From assembly GCA_027531445.1 (NCBI GenBank), contig JAPZRK010000008.1, forward strand, positions 1-64,000: 64,000 nt of DNA. Direction: 5' to 3'. The first letter of the stretch is position 1. The number at the start of each line of letters is the position of its first letter. Origin of the DNA: Leptospira sp. (lineage in GTDB: Bacteria > Spirochaetota > Leptospiria > Leptospirales > Leptospiraceae). Under the pieces are notes generated by a model. The model worked only from the letters and a program-made list of their open reading frames with translations. It had not been told where the DNA came from and made no database searches. The translations under genes and the position numbers were made by a program. This document shows, in pieces, positions 60,159 to 64,000 of this stretch.

Positions 60159-60887
60159 ATGAGCGGCATCAGTTTACAAACCTATCTCCCTCAAATGTCC
60201 CCACTCGCGGACAGACGGGTGAGTTATGTCGGTCACGGTCGCCTTGAAAGTTCTCCAGAGACTCTATCTCCGCTCCATGTCATTACTCATGAACTTGGGC
60301 ACGTTCAGGAATTCCGCGGTGATGCGGTTCGCAATGGCAGTGAAATTCGAGACATCCAAGTAAAAATTAACTACGAGATTCGAGATGGACGCATGGTGGC
60401 TGTTAGTGGAGAAACTTCAGCAACGAGTCAAAAACGAATCGAATCGAAATCAAAGGATTCGAGTTTAGAACCTTACTCAGATGGAAAATCTTTCAAAGAT
60501 TTGTACGCCAATTCCTTAGAAGAAGAGAATAAAGAATCGAAAGAGAATCAAACCACTGCAGTCAAAAAAACAGATCGTGAAAAGAAAGTAGAACTAGAAA
60601 CTAAGATCAAAGAACTAGAGGTTCGACTTGAAGGCGAAAAGTCGAAAGAAAAGAGTGTCGGAAAAGATACTTCGGACATAGCTCAAAAGAATGATCGTGC
60701 ACGAGAAATCGCTCTAGAAAAACAAAGATTGGAAGAACAAGTTCGAATTATCAAAATGAAAGAAGCTTTAAAAGAGTCTTTTGATATGTTGACTGATATA
60801 CGAAAGATGATGCTATCCAATGTCATGGGTATCATGCAGGTTGGAAATGAATCCAAACCTGGTCAGTTTGTAAACGCACTTATATAA
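60159..60887 (+). CDS. SprA-related putative metalloprotease-like protein
   Basis: About 242 residues. SPLHVITHELGHVQEFRGDAV holds an HExxH-like motif (HELGH), and YEIRDGRMVAVSGETSA matches the (Y)x(D)GRxYAVGGEV pattern of SprA-related proteins often annotated as putative metalloproteases. A central Lys/Glu-rich coiled coil (EKKVELETKIKELEVRLEGE) follows. No signal peptide. ATG 60159 is preferred; a TTG 33 nt upstream is possible. It overlaps engB tail-to-tail by 8 nt. Confidence 0.72.
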   Translation: MSGISLQTYLPQMSPLADRRVSYVGHGRLESSPETLSPLHVITHELGHVQEFRGDAVRNGSEIRDIQVKINYEIRDGRMVAVSGETSATSQKRIESKSKDSSLEPYSDGKSFKDLYANSLEEENKESKENQTTAVKKTDREKKVELETKIKELEVRLEGEKSKEKSVGKDTSDIAQKNDRAREIALEKQRLEEQVRIIKMKEALKESFDMLTDIRKMMLSNVMGIMQVGNESKPGQFVNALI

Positions 60888-61512
60888 GTTTCATCTTCTC
60901 CAAAATAAATTTTCTCATCTCATTGATTCCTTTTCCTGAATTTGTTGAAGTAAAAAAGAGTGGGAATGGATAACCCAATTCGTTCATTGCTAACTCCATA
61001 TCTTTTTGCACTATGTTTCTTTCTTTTTGATTTAGTTTATCTACTTTTGTTCTAACAACAACGGGAACGATTTTTTTCTGTAAACATGTCTCGACCATTT
61101 GCATTTCTTCGACTGGCATCGTCCGTTGGGCATCACACAAAATAAATAAAAATTTCAGGGATTCTGCTTTGTTGAGAAATTGATCGAGTAGTGACATCAT
61201 TTCTTTATGTTCTTTGAAAGAAGCCTTAGAATAACCAAATCCTGGTAAGTCGATGAGGCTAAAACCAGATTTAGTTCCAAAGATATTGATTAATTTTGTT
61301 TTGCCAGGTGTTTTGGAAACTTTCGCAAGTCCCCGTTTGTTTGTAATTGCATTCAAAAGAGAAGATTTGCCCGAATTCGACCTTCCAACAAATCCGATCA
61401 ATGGCTCATCCGGTAGCTTCACATCTTGCGTAAAATCGCCTATTGAAGTCAAAAAGTATGTATTTGGAAAGTGGATTTCTTCATGATAGGGATTGCCAGC
61501 AGATTGGTTCAT
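60880..61512 (-). CDS. engB: ribosome-assembly GTPase EngB/YsxC
   Basis: 210 residues. G1 GRSNSGKSSLLNAI, G3 DLPGFGYSKA, G4 TKVDKLN and the G5-like FTSTNSGKG are present. It acts in 50S subunit maturation. The N-terminus carries FLTSIGDFTQ-LP, as in the family. It overlaps tilS by ATGA and is convergent with the SprA-related gene. Confidence 0.95.
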   Translation of the reverse strand: MNQSAGNPYHEEIHFPNTYFLTSIGDFTQDVKLPDEPLIGFVGRSNSGKSSLLNAITNKRGLAKVSKTPGKTKLINIFGTKSGFSLIDLPGFGYSKASFKEHKEMMSLLDQFLNKAESLKFLFILCDAQRTMPVEEMQMVETCLQKKIVPVVVRTKVDKLNQKERNIVQKDMELAMNELGYPFPLFFTSTNSGKGINEMRKFILEKMKLI

Positions 61513-62836
61513 TGAGATAAATTTACGTTTTTAGGAAAATCGGATAGGGATGAATCAAACATAGAAAATAGGATTTGAATTGGTAGGTTTTTTTTGTACA
61601 CGATGGGGATCAAATTGCGAAGAAAGACAGGAATTCTATTTTCCCTAAAAATTTCAGTAAGTTCCTTTTTCCCGTAAGGTAGTTGGAGAAACTCACCAGG
61701 ATTTTGATTGCGAATCGAATATATATTTTTTTCGTCCTGAAAAGAGCGAGAGGCACCATTCCATATAACTTCGATTAAGTTATATTTTTTCAAAACTAAT
61801 GGTTGTTGCAATAGTTGGCTATCTTTATTGATGATTAGAGTATTTCCTTGGGTATCTCTATCTATCAGAAAATCAGCGGTATCAATCTGTCCTCTTCCCG
61901 AAAGGGATTGTCTTTGGAAATCTTCAAATGGCTTTCGATACAAAGGCGGTTTCCCAAGTAGGGACAGGTAAAAATCTAGAATTTGTTTTGTAGAGTGAGA
62001 GTCGAGATCCTGAAATGAAGTGCCAGGAATATAAAAATAAGTCTTCTTATCTTTCGATACACTCGAGTGGTTTAAATTGATGTTTTCACTGATACGTATC
62101 TGCCTTTCGGAAAGTGATTGCAAAGTACTAGTATCCCATGAATGCATATTCCAATAAAAACGATAAAAATTCATATTTTCGTCATGTAGAATTGGTATCA
62201 TCTGGCTTCGGATTCGATTGCGTTTATAAGTTATATCTGCGTTAGACTCATCTTCAAAAACGGGCATCATTTCCTTTACGACCGAGTAGAGTTCTTCTAA
62301 TTCTTTGTCTAAAAGAAACATTAGTGGAAGGAATCGTTTTGATTTAAATGGAGCAAGAGTTAAAAATGCATTCTTCCCCGATCCTCTCGTTAGGTGGAGA
62401 AGGATGGACTCACAATAATCTCTAGGATGATGACCAGTAAAAAATATGGAAGTAGGGGTCTTTGAGAGTTTGTTTAGAATTTGATACCGGACGAGGCGAC
62501 CCGTTTCCTCTAATCCTTTGTTTAACTTATGTGCTAGTTTTGGAATATTTTTTTTTTTACAATCACACGAGGAAAGGTATCAAAAAGATAATTTTGAATA
62601 GCCAACTCTTGCGATTCATTGGAACGAATTCCGTGAGACATATGAAAAATTTTGGGAAATGAAATCTGATATCGTTCGTTCAAATAGATAAAAAAAAGTA
62701 AACAGACGCTAGAGTCCTTGCCTCCCGAATAAGCCAATGTGGCAGATTCGGTGAAAGTGGATTTGAGTATGGCGTCTCTTCCAATTCGGCTCATCCATAA
62801 TTCAAAGATTGAAACAATTGTAGAGGGAAAATTCAT
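61509..62836 (-). pseudogene. tilS: tRNA(Ile)-lysidine synthase split by a poly(A) frameshift
   Basis: Modifies C34 of tRNA-Ile(CAU) to lysidine and is normally essential. The N-terminal frame (from 62836) carries the PP-loop YSGGKDSS, then stops at TAG after an 11-A run (mRNA sense of 62558-62548). Reading with one extra A continues as NIPKLAHKLNK, TGHHPRDYCESILLHLTRGSG and APFKSKRFLPLMFLLDKE, then joins the frame that starts at 62321 and ends at 61509. The joined product of about 442 residues is full length. Slippage, or a sequencing error in the run, would restore it. engB overlaps its end. Confidence 0.85.
62548..62558 (-). other. A11 slippery tract in tilS
   Basis: Eleven A in the coding sense (T11 on +). 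One extra A, or a -1 ribosomal shift on A-AAA-AAA, joins the two tilS frames. Such tracts favour RNA polymerase and ribosome slippage, and also sequencing error. Confidence 0.85.
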
Positions 62837-64000
62837 AACTTTCGAATTGAGACCATCGTAATGTCATCATGTTGGTCCTTTGATTTCATAAAAGTTTTTA
62901 TCTCGGAATAAATACCTTCTAGAATCTGTTTGGGTTCCTTAGCAATCATTCGTTTAAAAAATTCTTTCAGAGCAAGCTCTCCGAACTGTTCTTCTTGTTC
63001 GTTGTATGCCTCAGTTACCCCGTCTGTAAACATTAGGATTGTATCCTTTGGTCGGATATCGATTTCAACTTCATTTTTAAATCGAGAGATATCTTCCGCG
63101 ATACCCAATATGACACCGCCTGAATCAACTTCTTCTATTTCACCTGAACTTGCTCTATGTAAATAGAAAACTCCGTGTCCAGCTCCAGAAACAAGGAGTT
63201 GATTTGAGTCAAGACTCCATTTGATCAAAATGAGGCTCATAAACCTCGGAGTCACTGCATCTTTATAACTTGAATAGAGATAATTATTGATGTCATTGAT
63301 GATTTCCCACGGCGAATCCTTTACACGGACAAGCGAGTGTAAGATCGTACGCACTGTTGCCATAACAAGACCAGCCGCGACTCCTTTTCCACTGACATCT
63401 CCAATGCATAAAAAAAGTTCTTTTTCGTTAGGGGAAAGTATATAATCATAATAATCCCCTCCGATACCTCGAGCAGGTACCATAAATCCGCCGAATTTTA
63501 AAGATGTGGATTCAGGTATCCTTCTTGGAAGGAGAGTGGATTGAATTTCCTTTGCAATCTCGATTTCCTTTTCAAGTCTTTCTTTCTTTGAAAGGTTTTC
63601 ATAAAGGGAAGCATTTTCCATGGTTATGCGAGCAAGTGATACAAATGCATTGAGTGCTTCGATTTCATCTTGTGGAAATCGGGTATCTGGCTTTGCCAGG
63701 ACAAATACACAGTCCTTGCCATCATCCAAGGTAACGGGGAGCACAACCACTTCCTTGCCAATGACACCTAGTGCGTGAAATGCAGTATATTCCTTCGGAT
63801 CTACAGTTTGTGTCTCTTTTACATTTAGCAAATGGAACAAACTAGTCACATTGATCGTACTCGTTTCTGTATCGATTTGAAAATTGTCCAAATCTCTACT
63901 TAATTTGAACATTTTAACACTCATTGTTTGCTTCGGTCGTTCGATCAAACAAGCAACAGTCGATTCTACGATACCGGACAAAGTAAGCAAAATCATCCGG
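62833..64000 (-). CDS. GAF-type SpoIIE/PP2C phosphatase, 5' end beyond the window
   Basis: At least 387 residues are visible. Residues 1-140 look like the later part of a GAF domain (VVVLPVTLDDGKDCVFVLAK). A helical linker (ENLSKKERLEKEIEIAKEIQSTLLPRRIP) joins a SpoIIE phosphatase with GGDYYDY, CIGDVSGKGVAAGL, GAGHGVFYL, MFTDGVTEA and QHDDITMVSI. An ATG at 63996 exists, but the GAF domain appears cut, so the gene probably continues upstream. It overlaps tilS by 4 nt. Likely acts on STAS antagonists such as that at 8.1 kb. Confidence 0.87.
   Translation of the reverse strand, partial: RMILLTLSGIVESTVACLIERPKQTMSVKMFKLSRDLDNFQIDTETSTINVTSLFHLLNVKETQTVDPKEYTAFHALGVIGKEVVVLPVTLDDGKDCVFVLAKPDTRFPQDEIEALNAFVSLARITMENASLYENLSKKERLEKEIEIAKEIQSTLLPRRIPESTSLKFGGFMVPARGIGGDYYDYILSPNEKELFLCIGDVSGKGVAAGLVMATVRTILHSLVRVKDSPWEIINDINNYLYSSYKDAVTPRFMSLILIKWSLDSNQLLVSGAGHGVFYLHRASSGEIEEVDSGGVILGIAEDISRFKNEVEIDIRPKDTILMFTDGVTEAYNEQEEQFGELALKEFFKRMIAKEPKQILEGIYSEIKTFMKSKDQHDDITMVSIRKL

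Noticed and set aside
61509..62321. An independent 270-residue gene starting at ATG 62321
   Set aside because: Continuous reading upstream in the same frame reaches the TilS motif TGHHPRDYCES and the poly(A) tract, so this is the C-terminal part of tilS.

Overview
The window looks like chromosome of a diderm spirochaete, most likely Leptospira. Reasons: a DUF1574 protein beside an MBOAT acyltransferase, many short lipoproteins with loose lipoboxes, an LptF/LptG-type permease, several SpoIIE-type PP2C phosphatases, TPR and FecR proteins of leptospiral character, and moderately AT-rich DNA. The genus is inferred from gene content; I could not search a database.

Left block (1-21.6 kb): mostly housekeeping genes. 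rpsT and tRNA-Val(UAC) come first. A tightly overlapping + strand run follows: glmM-glmS-glmX-like (UDP-GlcNAc synthesis), an alpha/beta hydrolase and an acyl-CoA carboxylase carboxyltransferase. Next are a STAS antagonist, a DJ-1/PfpI protein, htrA-ruvB-TonB-like, and a - strand group (TPR protein, lipoprotein, SufE, serine hydrolase, small secreted protein). A + strand run with rsmD, pbpC, a membrane PP2C phosphatase and an LptF/G permease closes the block.

Accessory block (about 22.1-29.5 kb): an integron-type cassette array with no integrase in the window. Seven cassettes, all on +, are each followed by an attC-like site running from a GYATAAC box to a GTTATGC-like box with imperfectly paired inner arms. 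Two sites are cut short and one is degenerate. Cargo: a beta-barrel protein, a small lipoprotein, two PIN-toxin/antitoxin pairs, a multi-spanning membrane protein, a DUF2007 protein with calcium-loop-like repeats, a secreted protein and a DUF2157-like protein. Three cassette promoters end 6-8 nt before the ATG with no Shine-Dalgarno, suggesting leaderless mRNAs.

Right block (29.5-64 kb): a FAD oxidoreductase/SDR pair resembling DprE1/DprE2; an NYN nuclease; MBOAT plus DUF1574; a FecR/cyclase envelope cluster; truA with outer-membrane genes; PlsC; an ECF sigma factor; an Acg-type nitroreductase; a 785-residue hydrolase-kinase-phosphatase fusion; a secreted decapeptide-repeat protein; a Bor-like lipoprotein beside a broken paralogue; an LtaS-like sulfatase; a biotin carboxylase and separate BCCP that could complete the carboxylase begun at 6.5 kb; an Omp85-type barrel; engB; and a tilS gene split by an 11-A tract. 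A SpoIIE phosphatase runs off the right edge.
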